A DNA stretch of 64,000 nucleotides from Antedon bifida (GCA_963402885.1 OY727095.1:31253001-31317000); one strand, 5' to 3'. Shown: positions 45,850 through 61,120, counted from the stretch's first letter. Numbers and translations are program-made. Notes: generated by a model from the sequence alone, not told the origin.

Positions 45850-48800
45850 TACAATCAACCAAGCAATTATACAGATTGATACTTTTTGTATCTAGGCCTA
45901 CATTTAGTTTCTTTATTTTTACCATACCATCCATGATTCATGTATAGAATTCCAGAGTGGTCTTTATAGCAATGCATTTGTTTTTGTTGAATGTTTACTG
46001 TCCTGTCCACTAAACAATATAATTCACCAGTATCAAAAGAAGGCTCTTAATGTTCAACCCCAGAATAAAGGCAGAGAGATTTCTGTATTGAACCAATGCA
46101 ATCTATCCGGCTGCAATACTATAGGTTTCCCAGCTGTGTGTAAAGGGTGTTATGGATAATAGGTACTGAAGGTGTGAAGCAATTGTTTACTGCTAAATAC
46201 TTTATAATAAAACTCTGCTGTCAATCTAATGTAACAAGTGGAAAAGTACCTACTTGAATCGGACACTGTATTCTGTCAATAAGAACATGTTATGCTGCTA
46301 TTTTCAATTAGTAATACAGTAGTATAGTGTGGAAATATGAAAGCAACGAGATAGATATATCAATAACCCTATAGTATAGCAGGTAAATTTTCTTAGAAAA
46401 TTGTGTTGTATAACAAAAACAAATTATTATATCTATAAACCTATTTTGGCTACATTTTTAAGAATCCACAAATTTCAAACATCATCATCATCTTCCTTTA
46501 TTGTGCATAAACTTAATTTGAATATAGTCGCACATGGGTTACTGTACAGTACTCACATTTATGTTTTTTTCTTAAATTTTGTATTTCACACGTTTCATTT
46601 CTTTTTTTTTAACCTATTTAAAAAAAATTTAGTTGATGATTTTAGAATAAGTTTATTAGAAAAGCAATCCACAGTACATATAATGAAGACATAATAGAAA
46701 CCTAGTATAATCATAAGTCATACTTTTGATATATAAATGACAGGTTTGAATGATTCTAATTATCACTTATTCTCCCCTTTTCAATCGTTCAGTCTTGATT
46801 TCATTTACTGAATTATTTGAAAGCTTTAATGAAGTACTGAAAAGAAAGTGTCAAATAGTATAATGATTAATAACCTAAATTATTATTATAAGCGATAACC
46901 TAATAGAATTAACTACCGTACAATTGTGACACATTGAATAAGCATTTACTTAAACCTGCAGCAATTTTAAAACTCTTTGCTTAATAAAAATCACTGTAAA
47001 CCATTCCGTTTCCTTTAGTATTCCTGAAGGGGCTAGGATTTATTTAAAAAGATCGAAGATAAAATCAGTTAAGAAAAGAAGTTTCCACGTTGAAAATGAA
47101 AGTGTGTGTTTGTATAATCAGTGAGGAATGATCGAGGAGTGCCCATTGTAAAATTGTCTGTGTTTTGATGTGTTTTATGTCAGGCCTTCGGGGACTGTAC
47201 ACGGCCCAAAACTAGGCTTAGGTCTTAGATATTGTGCTATTATTGAATTTCCTGCCAGGTCGGCCCCTATAAATTGGAGTTAGTAAAAATAGTGGTATCA
47301 TGCGGATCGTCTGTTAGATTTATTCATTGATAGAAATCTTACCTGATTGTCTAGAATATGATAAGGTGTTTCATTACCTTTTCACAGTGGATCATCTTTT
47401 ATTCTTTCAATATTAACTGCCAAATATATCATTATAAACATATTTGTTTAGACAACTGGCTGGTTTCTTTAAAAGATACAATTTCAATTTCATTCCAAGT
47501 TATATTTTTAGCCTTGTTGCATTTTGATTTAAAAAGAGATTTTTCATAATTTAATATATAGGTGGATTTTCAATTTGAAAAAGAAAATGAAATAGATTAA
47601 AATAAGTATACCTTATTTACAGAAGAAAATTGACACCGTATACAATAGTGAATGTTTATGAGTTGAATGGTGAGGATATTTCATGACTTGAAATATTGAT
47701 TGTTCTATTTAACGAGGCGGAGAAAGTTTGTGAACTATTGCATGAAAGAATATTCTCAATTTATTTTTATTTTAATAATTTCCATTTACTAGAACTAATA
47801 TGTAATGGCTTCCGATACACAATTAACCAATCAAATTATAATGTTTGAGCTACTTAACTTTCTATGAAATATTTGTTTGTTATCAAACTCTGTTACAGAT
47901 TGAGATGGCTCTAATTGGGCTGGCCTCCCATCCATATGTAAACCGTCAAGGTGTAAAGTAGCTAGCCTCACAGTTGGAATTTTGACACCAATTCTTGCGG
48001 TTTTTCTGTCTTGATTTTTAACATTGATTGCATGACCATGTTGTTTTTATTTTCATGCACGTTTTTGAAAAATGATTGTATTCATCTGAACTGCATTGTT
48101 ACAAAATCAAATTAAGTAACAATATGTTAAATAGTTTTGACAGATTGAATTAGGTTGTAATTGTTGAAGTATTTGACAAAAACAGGAAAACCGAGAAGTT
48201 TGAAATGGTTTGCTGGAAGAAGAACTACAGAAAAACATCTTGTTTGATTGAATTCAACATGAATTGTTTAATCTATCTCGTCTGTTGTACCTCCATGCAA
48301 TCTTTTCAGATACTTTCTCATTTGTTTGTTGGTTTATCTTTTATGGAAATGAAAATTGCCCCTAATCACCCCACCCCTCCCCCTATCTTTCGTTTATTAT
48401 GACATTTGTTTTGAGGAATGTGCTAGTACAACCAAAATGTAGTTCACCCTATGGAACCTAAACCATTGTCGATGAAAATCAGGCCTACTTGTGGGATAAA
48501 CCTAAACAAGTATAGCACATACCAGTATACCAGTAAAGTACATTTCCATTTGCACTATAATATAATATTTACAAATATTTTTTGATACTATCCCATGTTA
48601 TAGCTTCCCATTATCTTTATTGACTTTCATTTTGCCTTTAAGTACCATCAATATTTTTATACATTGTTTTAAAGGAGATTAAATGTACAGTTTGTGTGTA
48701 TTTACGAGTAGTTTCCATATTTTTAACGTAATTAATTTGTTCATTTTAGCTTTCATAATCATTGATATGCATCACAGCTTTCAGTTGACAGAATTTAAAC

Positions 48801-51800
48801 CATTTGGGCACTTTTAGATCATGTCACAATCGTACTGTGAGTTACTTGTTCAATTTGGTCCCTGGACCTTGTTTTTCATGTCATGCTTGGATTTCTAGAT
48901 CATTGTACTTTATCAGAAAGTAAAGTAAAATAAAAAGTTGAAACTAGTATTCTAAACTCTGTTTTACATTTTAGTATTATACTATTCGTATAAAAAAATA
49001 AAAGATAGGAAAAAAATAAAATAGGATAAATTATTGTTGATTTAGTACAGTACATTAAAGACTATTCAGTTACCTACATGTTTTATGGAACAGTACAGTA
49101 AGAATTTACATTGGTAATTAATCAAATTGTTAGCCAATCTCTGCATAAAGTAATTTGCCTCTAAAGTTGAGGCTATGGTTGAATAAATATACCAACAATA
49201 TAATTATACCCTGTATTCTTACTAGTAATATATTGTGGTTAAATTTAAACCCACATTTCAAATTTCTGGTTGTAAAGAAATTGACAAAAGTTGTGGAATG
49301 AACTTGCACCATCACAAATGACCTATAGACTTCCTGCTAGGATTAACTTCTATACGTAATATGATAAATTAAACCTATTATACTGCTTTATTTAGCTAAT
49401 CTGCCTTGCATGTTCACAATACCGTCACACGTCGGATCTCGCAAGAATTTCCTCAACATGTTTATAAAAGAACACCGACAAGCATCAGTAACTTTTCTCG
49501 TAGGAGCGCAATAGTTCAGAACATTCTATAGGCCCTATTATTATTATTATTATCATGACGATCATTAGAAAAACTGCCGTTCCAGTCTACTTGTTCAAAC
49601 AAATGACTTTCAAGATTATTGGATCTTCTTCCAATTTTTCGTTGTCAGTTTTATTGAATATTGTGGTTTGTATTTTGATGGTTTCTGTCATACCTCAGCA
49701 AGTCCGAATACAGTTTGTTATAGTTACGATACCCCAATTACCAGAATCCTATACAGTAGCTGATGATTAGAATTTTCAATTTCAATCAAAGGAATATGGA
49801 CTTAAAACAATGCTTCGTTGACTTGTTAATATCTCCTACCTATCTCTATCTCTTCTACAAGCCACTCTATCAGAATGTATTACCGGTAAATCCTGCTAGA
49901 TGTAAACGATATTGATAATATCGGTCCTAATGAAATAAATTATGATTGCTTATTAATTGTCATGTCAATTATATCAAAAACTTTGTCGCAAATAAAATGT
50001 ACAATGCTTTTATTATTCAACATGTAAAATGTGTCAATTTATGTAATGTGAGCTGTAGTTATGACAGAGGTTTTCATCCTTTGAATTTTGTCATAACAAA
50101 CTTTTTCAATTGAAAATGACAGACAAAATGAAGCCCAGTTCTAAAATAAAAGTGACTGCGCCATTGAAATACAAAACACTCTTTGCTATAACTGGTCGCA
50201 GGCTTAGCGCTGTAAATGGCATAAAAAAATAGAATTATTTCAAAGCTTATTCAAGTGAGAGGAATCAACAATTAACATTGTCATATGAAAGGGTTGCATT
50301 CCTGCCATACACTTATGAAAACATATCAGGAACCAAATTGTTTAACTTTGTAGGATTAAACTATTTAAGTACTCCTTCATTGAAATTTAAGAAATTGTTG
50401 TTATTCTTAGCATTGTGTTGAAATTATAGTTTAAAATAACACTAAAATGTTTATTAGAAAACTATTAGATATTTAATACATATACTTACAAATTGTTAAA
50501 TTATAACTTTTTGAATATAGATCTACAAAACACACTTTGTTAAAACTTTTTTTTCATTAACTGAAGAGAAGTAGTGAACATAAGTATTTTTTTTTACTCT
50601 GAAATAAATTTGATTCATATGAAAAGAAAAACTTTTAGACTTCTTCCAGATTAATTGATTTATATTGATTATTGATTCTATCTCATTTAACAAATAAAGA
50701 CATTGGTAAATTGATAATGCAAATATTGATTTTCTTATTTGTTTGTTTGCATAATTGCCTGTATATCCTCTGCTCTTTTATTTTGCTATCAATGTCCAAG
50801 GATTATTCATTTGTATTGCTAGCTAGTGTAGACACAGTGCTTTGTGATAATTAGGGTCTGTTAAGTATTAAAGGAATAGATAGAACAGGATCTACTGACT
50901 ACCTTCCATGTTTAAATATTTCATATTTTGTTGTCTGTTTTTGGAATTTGACAAAGTAGTTGTAAAGAATATCACAAAATAATTATGGGGTTTCCCGACA
51001 CTGATTACTCCATTTTTCTGCTTTCGTTGTTTACGATACTATCACCTAATTTAAATTTATTAAGCACTGTAAGTTTAAGAGGTATTTAAAGAGAGTTCAG
51101 AACACTATACAGTTATATACACACCTGTGAACAGTTAATTGTTAGGGCACTTTAATCAGAGTAAATCTGCCCTACAGGGCTATTAATACCTTACCTTTTG
51201 TTATACATTGTATCCATTTTGAGGCAAGCAACAGTGTCCACCTGGTTAGTGTTGAGTGATGTTCTGCATTTGATGATGATTAGTAAATAATTATGTTCAA
51301 ATTTCATGGGATAAAAGAGGCTCAACACATTTGTTTACATTTGCAAATTAATTGTTTACTTCTAATATAATGTTTATTTGTTATAGCCGCATAATAATAA
51401 GATATTTCAATCTACAAAATAAGAAAAATGAAGATTCCCAAAAAGCAAAATATTATCACGTTTAAAATTTTAAAAAAATACAGTAACATACATTTTTTTT
51501 CATTTTAATTTATAGTAACATAATTTATGTATGAAAAAAAAATACTTCTGTAATTTTAGTTGATCACTTGTCCATGAGGTTTTAGAAGTTATCTCATCTT
51601 GTAATGGACCCAAGCATCAATGTGGGTGGCTCTTGCTCATGCCAAACATCTGGACCACAGAGACAATTATTCTTGGAAAGAAAGGGGTTAGGTCTGGCTC
51701 TGGGCCATGGATTCTAGACCTACTGTACCAAAAATTGAGTTCATAAAGAAAAATGCTAATTTTAGGGCAAAACAACTGAATAGTAACATTCACAAATTGA

Positions 51801-51810
51801 TGTCCTGCAC

Positions 51811-51971
51811 AGCTCTGTCTACAGTATCAAACTAGTTTGACAAAAAAGGTGTGATGTACCCAAATATGGTAGTTATATTCCCAAATATGGTAGTGATATG
51901 ACATCATCATGTCCATATATGGGCACATCACATTTTGTTCTCACATAAAGTTTGATAGTTTAGACAGAGCT
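51811..51971. repeat. PIF/Harbinger-like palindromic MITE, copy 6
   Basis: Starts AGCTCTGTCTACAGTATCAA and ends TTTAGACAGAGCT. The CCCAAATATGGTAGT block is duplicated internally, making this copy longer than the 144-bp form at 6591. Confidence 0.9.
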
Positions 51972-54747
51972 TTAGAAATTAGACATCTTTGCAAGAAGAA
52001 TTCTGAAGACTAGAAAGAATTGCTGTATGAAATTACAGCCAGGATGCCAGAAGTAACTATCCCCAGCCGTTTGGGTAAATTTCTTTTCTAAGATAAATTA
52101 GACGAAATAATTAAGCAAGTATTTTAACAGACAGCTGTCCACCCTAAAAGCCCATCTCATTTAAAATTAAACAAACACGTCAATTAACATAAGCTTGAAC
52201 CTGTACTCTAAACTCAAAGCAGGTTTATTCTTAAACCTATAGATGCTAAATCATCATTCTACCCAGCACCAAGCACGGTATTCCGACTTTTTCACCGATA
52301 TAATGTGAACTCGACAAACATTGGTGCGGTAATCAGTACACGATAATTGTTGAAATCACTAGGGGATTCAAATCAATGTATGTACGTGTGAAAAAACAAC
52401 TAAAAGGAAATGAGAGTGTAGCGCAATTAGAGAAAAAACCGTCAATTTAACGTCATTATTCCGCCCGTCATTGTCATTTTTCAAAATGTCATGAATTGCC
52501 AATTTTTTTTTCTCCTAAAGCATACAACAGGTGTATGTTATGTTAAGATTTTTTTAGAAAAAATTGTATAGTTAAGATTACAATGTTTTTGTCCTGAATA
52601 AAAAATCATATATATTTTGTCAATTAAAATTAAAAATTAAAGAAATAATAATTGTATGCAGGGCTGTAGTTTCTAAAGTGTTTTACCAAAGTCTGTTTAT
52701 TAATATATTTTTTAATTTGAGGTGATATATAATTTTGAACCAAATTTTATTTCATTTTTTCATTCAAATATTTAACATCTTTATAATAATTTATACAGAT
52801 TTGCATAGTAATTTAGTAAATATATAAAGTTATTCTTGAAATAACTATGGTATTTTACTTCGTCAATGGTGCTAGTTGAGTAAATCGGTCTATAAAAAAA
52901 GCCATTGATTAAGGATGACACTTTCCCAAATATTTTTCTAAATCAACAAGTCAGCAGGGAAGTACGTCTCGGGTAATAAAACCACAATTAGGGCCTGAGG
53001 GGTAAAAGATCGATCATGATGATTAGTGATTTTGATTACGTTATAGATGATGATAACTCCTCATAATTCAACTCAGACTCTCAGGCTGGCTGGGCCAGAC
53101 AGTGGTGGTGATATGTGTAGATCTAAACATACTAAAATGTACAGTATGTGGATCAGAGGCTGCGTATTTGTTTGCGGTTTTCGGTCACTTCGAGTTTGAC
53201 CTCAAATATTGCCACCTGGTCCATGGGCATCTGTGAACCCTTAGGCAAAAAATTAAAATATTTCGGCCAGACAAATGAATTTAAAATATCTCAATCGCAT
53301 TCTTTATATATAATTTAGAAATATCAATTGAATCAATTGTCAATTATGAGTACTAATTGTTTAAAGTTTTTAAACTGTAAATTTTACTACAGGTAAATAT
53401 TGTTTACGTGTAGGTATACTGTAGTACTATCCCATACACCTTTTTGCAGACTTGAAAATATGCTATTAAAATGTAACTTTTCTAAAGAGTTGACATTGTT
53501 GTGTAAACAGTTGGCACAACATTCATAATTGTTTTATTTTTATACGGGATGGCTTGTACCTATGGAACCAATAAGTAAAAGAGAAAGTAATAACTGAAGG
53601 TGTTAGTGCGTACATGTAAACATGTTTAGCACGATTTTAATATGTTCAAGTTTTAATGATTAATGCAAATAAATGTAACGCATTTATATTAAAAAATAAT
53701 CATAGAACATTAACCCTGTATATAAATGATTTTGAATTATTAATAAGTATAGAGAAAATTGAAAATATTTGTGTATTATTTGTTTATTGTTATTTTATTG
53801 CGATAATATGATGGAATACAGAAGCCAATGTAAAACCCAGTAGCCGGAAGATGTATGTGGTCTCTTGATCATAGCCCTCTAGTGGGAAAACAAAATAACC
53901 AATACCATGTTATACCTCTTCATAGTTATTGAATAAAATGAGCCAAAGTGAAACCTGTAAGATAGCTACATAATGAAATACGTACGTACATTCTATACAA
54001 AATTTCATTGCGCGTAATTTGGGTACCCGCGGGTGTTCGATTGTGAAACCTTTGCGAATCGATCCAGGAAAGGGGACAAAAATATTCATTATGTAGGTTA
54101 CATTGATAACTGTCGTTTTCCTGTCTTAGCAATCTGTTCACTGAAGACAACATGCACACCTTTTTTCCTTTCCAAGTTTGGAAATGCAAAGGTGTTTCTG
54201 AGGGTTACACCCATCACCTGTTAAATGTAAGGAAATACCAAGAATTAAACGTAGAGTAACATGTTCCCGAGAAAGCATGAATAATTAACCATTAAAGTTA
54301 TGCCTTTTCCATGTTTTAAATATATCAATGACGGGAGATCATAAAGCAAGTGAGGTGATTTACACCTGTTGAATGCGAAGAATTAACTTGGAATAACATG
54401 TTCTGATTTCTAAAGAAAAAACAACACTTGGAATTTTTACTCATAGAATAATTAACCAAAGTCAAACAAGACGGTAATGTTGAGTAAACATTAATAGAAT
54501 GTATAACCACAATTCATGCATTTCAGTATTTATCTTTGAATTAATCTGTTTTTGCTATGTGCCAGCATGAACCTGCTTTTCACCCTTTTACTACTGCCCT
54601 TGGCAAAGGAAGACCTTAGATCTAGCCTGACAATCGTGTGGGAAAATGCCCAACTAGATAATTATAGACCTATATCTGAATGCTATTGCATGTGAGTCAC
54701 ATTGTCCAAGCTTACCGTCCAAGAAATGTATGAATTCAACCTGTTAA

Positions 54748-54894
54748 AGTTCTGTCTACACTATCAAAAAAGTGTGATGTGCCCAAATTCGGTAGTGATG
54801 CACCCAAATATGGTAGTGATATGACATCATCATTTCCATATATGGGCACATCACATTTTTTTGTCACATAAAGTTTGATAGTTTAGACAGAGCT
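54748..54894. repeat. PIF/Harbinger-like palindromic MITE, copy 7
   Basis: Starts AGTTCTGTCTACACTATCAA, ends GTTTAGACAGAGCT and is flanked by TAA on both sides. It lacks the CTAGTTTGAC segment of the left arm and also has the doubled GGTAGTGAT block. Confidence 0.9.
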
Positions 54895-55022
54895 TAAGAT
54901 TGATTATTTTGTTTATTTAAATGGTATAGTTTTATAATATGAAATTGCTTATAAAGTTTAATATTTGATACTGTCTTTATTATTGATACTTACTAATTAA
55001 TAATTAAGTACCGGTATGTATT

Positions 55023-55051
55023 AACTTGGGGTGTGTTGTACACCCCAAGTT
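55023..55051. repeat. 29-bp hairpin with perfect 12-bp arms
   Basis: AACTTGGGGTGT and ACACCCCAAGTT are exact complements around a 5-base loop GTTGT. It is followed by a short T-rich stretch, but nothing shows that it works as a terminator. Confidence 0.85.
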
Positions 55052-57546
55052 TGTTTAGTTACAATTAAAATGTAAATCTAGCCAATATTTATTTATCAAA
55101 ACTGTCATTCTTTCGATCTGTGTTTAGTTTATTTTATTTCTCAAGAGCTAATTTCCTTAAAATAAATAAAAACATTAATTCAATGTTTTTAGCCTAAAGT
55201 TGTAGGTTTGAGCATGGCAGAGAACGTGGCCTCAACGTACTAGCTTAGAGACCTAGCCTCAATATGCATACTAGCTCTGTCTTTTTTCCTTAGGGTAAGA
55301 GATAAACATTTTTCATTAGTTATTTTGTTATTCCTGAAAGGCAAATTTTGTTTTTAACCTCGGCGATGAAAAAATCGTGTGAAATTAAGCACCAATTGAA
55401 GGGCGGTTTGTTAGTTCATGGTCTTTATTGAAATACGGACACTTTAAAATTATTTAATTTGATATTAGGAACTGATAGTCAACAGAGCAAAGTCTGTTTG
55501 GTAAATTGAATACAAGTTTGTCAAAATATAAAACTATATTTTATTTGAAATATAACAGCAAGGTTACTTTATTTACACACATAAATAAAATACAAAGTTC
55601 CCTATATGTCCTATGTGAGAGGATTAAGAAGTCTTACCCTAGCCATGATAAAACAATTCTATTCTAGATTGTACTAAATAATTTAGGATTTTAGCTGGAA
55701 CACTTGGTCTCTATATTCATGGAATTTTAATTTCCATTTAATCTGATTTGCAAATAAATTTGAGTATTTATAAGAAAATACTGTATTTTTATGCATTCTT
55801 GTTTCATAACATAGTTTTCTACTGTGATGATTTTATCAAGTTGACATTTTGAAATGTTTTTACACAAAAAAACCTGAATATTTAATTATTTTTTCTGTCG
55901 CATTAATAATTAGTTTGTCTCCTAATATCTCTATAATTCAAACTATCATACACGATCACCGGACTTTCAGTTGTCATCACTCTGACCCAACTTCAGCACT
56001 CAAGGAACTATCGCTCCAAATTATTTCCCCTGATAATATTCCAAGATGTTAGTTTTTATAGATAATTAAATTATGGAAGTACAGTTTTAAGTGACTGAAT
56101 TATCTAGTAAGATTGTCACTGTAGATAACCTGAAATCAACAGTGCTGTGACAATTTCTGGCCCGCATTTATTGACAAGAAGGTGTCTAAATTTCACCCTA
56201 TGACATACGTGGTGAATTTTCACAGGAAGATTAAGAATCGGTATCTGTGGTAGCAGTGGGCTTTCTTGGTACACTTTTGACCTCTCTCACACGCTATTAT
56301 AATGATTATCAGAAGTATCGGTATCATTTTTAGTTAATTTAATCATCTTAAGGTCACTGAAATAATTAGGTGTAATTTGATTGATAATTAATTGGTGAAA
56401 ATGCAAGCTTATTGACTTGTAAAATAGAAATCAAGGGTGGTCCAAAAGTGTTAATAGCCGCAAAATAAAATATTAGTTTTTAGACTTTATGATGTCTCTC
56501 TCCAAACTGCTATTGGGTCAGAATATAGGACTGGTTTGATTTCAAGTTTTAGCTGCAGTACAAATACATTACAGTATAAAGCTCATCTCACTAATGGTTA
56601 TTTTTCCTGACACTATACTATCAACTCTTTAAAACCAAGTATTGAATATTTAACGGATATTTACATTGGAAAATAACCCAAGACCTTGGAAAAACAAATA
56701 CAGCAGCCACAATGTGAAAACTGTGCTACAATTCTATACATACCTAGTTCTGTTGTTAGCAAAAGCGCTGGAGAGCATTTGAATAATTTAAAATATGTTG
56801 ATTAATTAGATTATCTAATTACAGATGTAGAATTTAATTGGGATCAGCAAGTCTTAAAATAGACCATCAATTGGGATTGGTTCCAATAACAAGTTAAACA
56901 CTGACTACATGGTGTTTGAGAAGCCCCATAGATTTTTGTTATTGCCAAAGTCGAGGTCAATTGGTCACTCCTGTGCCCATTAGATTGCTCCAAGTGTATC
57001 TAGTTGGTCAGCTCTGGTAATTTGTAAAAACAGATTTTGTCATGTCTGATATGATGAGGTTATGTCAATTTCGGGTACCTCTGTGTAGGTACTGATGTAG
57101 TAAAGCAGCTGGTATAGTGACGCATCATTCTCCTGATGGACATTGAAATTCCAATATTTGAATTACTTCATGAGACATTTCATTTGAAATGTTAACAGAT
57201 TTCACCTTTATTTGTGTCATAACATTCCTGTATTTTGATTGTTCAAAACATGTGAACCATTGTCAAGTGTTGTAGATGTCAACTGCATACAGTACAACAA
57301 GTCAGTAATAAACTTATGTTTTTGTGGGATTTGAACGAATCACGTTTAAAAAAAAAGCCTTTTGTCAACTCCAACTTGTAAATATGCTAATTAAACTGAA
57401 AAATAAGTCCTTATTTTACTAAATCAATCCTATTTTACGATCACTAGGTTTGAATGGTGGTGTTTTACCTAAGTTGTTTAGTGGTTTGCACTGTAGAATG
57501 TTACAATGTAGAACATTAGCATCTTTCCAAAAAGTAAAAATCCTAA

Positions 57547-57695
57547 ATCTACACTATCAAACTTTATGTGACAAACAAATGTGATGTTGACCATATATGG
57601 ACATGTCATATCAATACCATATTTGGGCACATCACTACCATATTTGGGCACATTACACTTTTTTGTCAAATTAGTTTGATAGTGTAGACAGAGCT
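57547..57695. repeat. PIF/Harbinger-like palindromic MITE, copy 8
   Basis: The left end is shortened (ATCTACACTATCAAACTTTA). The right end GTGTAGACAGAGCT is intact and followed by TTA. It is in the same orientation as copies 4, 5 and 10. Confidence 0.88.
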
Positions 57696-58489
57696 TTACT
57701 CCATTCGTTAGAATTGTGATCATATACCTGTTAAATTTGTGAATATTTTGATGCAATGACCAATCCTTCTCCAAGAGCCATACATATAAGATAATATGAA
57801 AATTAAATGAATGAACCTGTAAGTTTACATGAATAAAATTTACAAATAAGCATTCAGATTTGTTTAGATGTAGGCCTATTGATTTTCTATCAGTTATTAA
57901 ATCTCATTTCTCAGCATCTTTAGATTGATCTATCTCTATTTCTTTATAAATCTAGGAAATAGATTTTTTATAGAGAAGACATGTAGACTTTATAAATCAT
58001 AAGATGTAATGTATGTCAAGAGATTACTGATTTTGCAACACTTGTGTGTGACAATTCAGGGATGTTTGCAGTTTGATTGGTTTTATCATTGCAATAAATT
58101 CATTCAGCTGTTTTAAAAAATCTTTTCGAATAATAACAACTTCCTAAACTGAAATAACTTGAGGGTTATTGTAAAGAAATGTGTGTTTATGATACATTTC
58201 TAGCAAAGAAACAAGCAATAGATGCGATATACAGTGATAGAACTTGACTGGTTTGTAAAGATAAGAAGAATTCTGCTCAAAGTTTGGTCAAATCTTTATT
58301 TTTATCTGCTGTAACTTTCATAAAGAGAGAGAAAGTGGTGATGAGCAATACTTCGTCTCAATGCAAATTGTTTGTGGTACCAAATCGACTTATCCTTATA
58401 AAATCAAAACCGCACTGTGTCTGGTCTACTAGCATTTCTAAAGTCATCTATTCATAAAAGCACTGATGAAGATGTTCTATCTTGGTTGT

Positions 58490-58600
58490 TTGTTTGTTAT
58501 TATTTATACTGGGCAACCTCTTCAGTCAAAGAATGGTCTCCCAGATGGCCCAGTTATGATTAGTGGCTGTGATGTACTAGTACACAGTACATAGAATAGA
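58490..58600 (-). repeat. Possible LINE/SINE tail, minus strand
   Basis: (TTTG)n is followed by TTATTTATACTGGGCAACCT and GGTCTCCCAGATGGCCCAG, similar in layout to the reversed tails at 14209 and 15461. Confidence 0.3.
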
Positions 58601-59329
58601 CACAAGACATGATTAACAGATACCTTTGATGGTTCATCTTGTTACTGTGTGCCCCTTTTCAGCTTATGATAAATTAGGATGGCGTGGATGTTACAGATCT
58701 GAGCGACCTCCTACCTGTAATGTTTAAACACCCCTAAGGTTTTAACATAAAGAGTAAATAAATTTTGAAAAAATATTAACCATGAACTACCATACATAAA
58801 TTGAAACACATTTTGATTGATGTCCAACTGTGAAAATGATTTTGAAACCAATTTGATTTTTGATGATTAACAGTCAATTAGGGCTAATTACTCCAGATCC
58901 CCACTGACGCTAAAACACAATCCAACGAAAACGGTATTTACAAATTAAATAACTGCTGATCTTAATTATAAATTAATGTTTGTTTATATTGTACCGGATA
59001 ACAAACATATTCTCGTTGTTGTATCGCGTGCAGATTTGTCTGATTCGGTCAACTTTGACTCAATGGAATCCTGTCGCAATATACGCTACAGATGTAAAAT
59101 TGGTGGCAGGCACCTGGAACTTATTAACCGCTCACTAGGGCTAACCAATTTCTAAAGCGATTCTTTGTAATAATTGCGTAATTATTGTTATAGTAAGAAA
59201 ACCAAAAATGTAAAACCTGTTGATTCTGTGATTGTAAACAACAGTAATATAAATTGTGTAATAGTTTCTTTCCAGGAGCTATTAGAGCCTTAAAAATCAT
59301 GCAGACACTTTTTGTAATGTTTTGAGTTT

Positions 59330-59432
59330 GTGTTGTGTCCGTTGGATATTGTGCTCTGCCAACAGAGCAAACAGAATTTCTATGTTTTTATTCTTAAAAC
59401 AAATGACAATAAATGATATTGACTTGACTTGA
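59330..59432 (+). repeat. Probable L2-like LINE 3' end
   Basis: The segment ends AATGACAATAAATGATATTG then ACTTGACTTGA. A T-rich body followed by a short tandem ACTTG tail after AATAAA is typical of L2-clade 3' ends. No protein remnant is attached. Confidence 0.5.
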
Positions 59433-61120
59433 TTAAACATAAAAAAAAATTGAAGCATTAGAAAACTCTTTTGTAGTTGAGTTTGTTAAATAATTGTAAT
59501 TTAGTGAGTTAGTAAGTGTCCATGTATAAAACTATAAAATAATGTAAGTTAGCCTTGCCCTCTTGATTTTTAGATAAAAACTACATGCCTCCCACTTAAA
59601 TAGGTAGATAGTAAAAAACCAAAAAGAGAACTTGCATTAGGGATTTTTTTTCTATAAATGATTTATATTTTTACCTAAAAAACTTTCATTTAAGTCATGT
59701 TCCACATTCATAGAAATATTTCATATGTCAAATGTTGTTGAAGTTGCTGTATGGTTTCCCTAGAGGCAAGTCTAGCGTTGACTCTTAAAAGAAGTGGGTC
59801 TGTATGGCTGTATGTATGTGACCTCTAGTGAGGGGTTATGGGAAGGGTTGATAGGTCGTAATTATTTGATATACTTATTTCCAAATTTATCAATCATCAA
59901 GATATTTTGTTGGAAAAAACATAAAGAAACAGTTATGTTATCTTGTGTTTGATTTTTCCATCAACCAATCAGGAAATGATGGAAGTATAATCGTTGGAAT
60001 ATCAATTAAGAAGATGATAATTGGCTAGAGATACAAAAAGTATTATAATGCAGGTATATATAATACTGTAGTTCAAAGTTTTAGAAGATCATTGATTTAA
60101 CATCACAATTGAACACTCAAACATTTCACATGTCATACTGAAATATAAATTTTGAATTTAATTAACATTGAAAGTTCAATCTGAAATTTTACAATTGACA
60201 GAAAAGAAGAATGTACTCTGAATCTGGGACAGAAATTTTAAGTTCATACTCAAAGCTAACAATACAATGTCTTTCTTTTCGAGGGTCTTTAATACTGAGT
60301 TTTTTAAGAGAGGTTGTGTCATCATCCATTTAATAGCAACACTACCCAAATGGAACCAATTATTTTAGGCATAAAATCAAAGTAGGTACAGTATGTCACA
60401 CTAGTTTAATACTACCTCAACTTTTATATAGCCCATTCACACATGTTTTAAATTTATGTTTATCCAAAATCCCAATGATACAAATTCATACTGCGATAAA
60501 TTTATCCAATCAGAATCTGGAAAAGAATTTGTTTGATTTGGAATGCTTTGAACTATTGTCGTCCCCACTGTGCTGATGCGTCGACTCCTTCTACGACCAA
60601 TACGGGTAGCTAACAATTGACAAAATACATCACTGTAGGTGCCCCAGATGTTGTATACAGTTCTTTGAATAATTATATAGACCCCTGCTCTTTTCTACAA
60701 GTTATTGGTTGTTATTTTTAGATATCATAGTAATTTAGAAAATTACACTCGCAGAATTTAGTAAGTTTGTTACATTATACATTAGTAGTGACTCCAGTTT
60801 GTCTCCAGTTGGCCTTCATTATAAATGTGGGTTTTTGTTTGATTGTCATTCTATTTTTGATCTTGTCTTTATCTTGTAATTTAATTATACTCCTGACCTT
60901 GAAACTTCAGAACTTGTCACTGAAAATCAGTTACATTTTCTAGGTATTTCAAAAATAATGTTGACCTATTTATGAATATTTTAATGTGTTTAATGTGTGA
61001 ACACTTATAATGCATGAATAAAAAATTGCATTGCTAATGTTCAGTGATTAAAACTACAGAATCATTCATTCTACTCAATTGGTATGTAAACAATAAGCAT
61101 TTAACAAATCCTACAAAACA

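Noticed and set aside
58690-58735. GATCTGAGCGACCTCC as start of the next Slit LRR exon
   Set aside because: No AG sits at the required position before the base preceding GAT. The frame meets a stop after 13 codons and lacks the NxI and PxxxF residues of an LRR.
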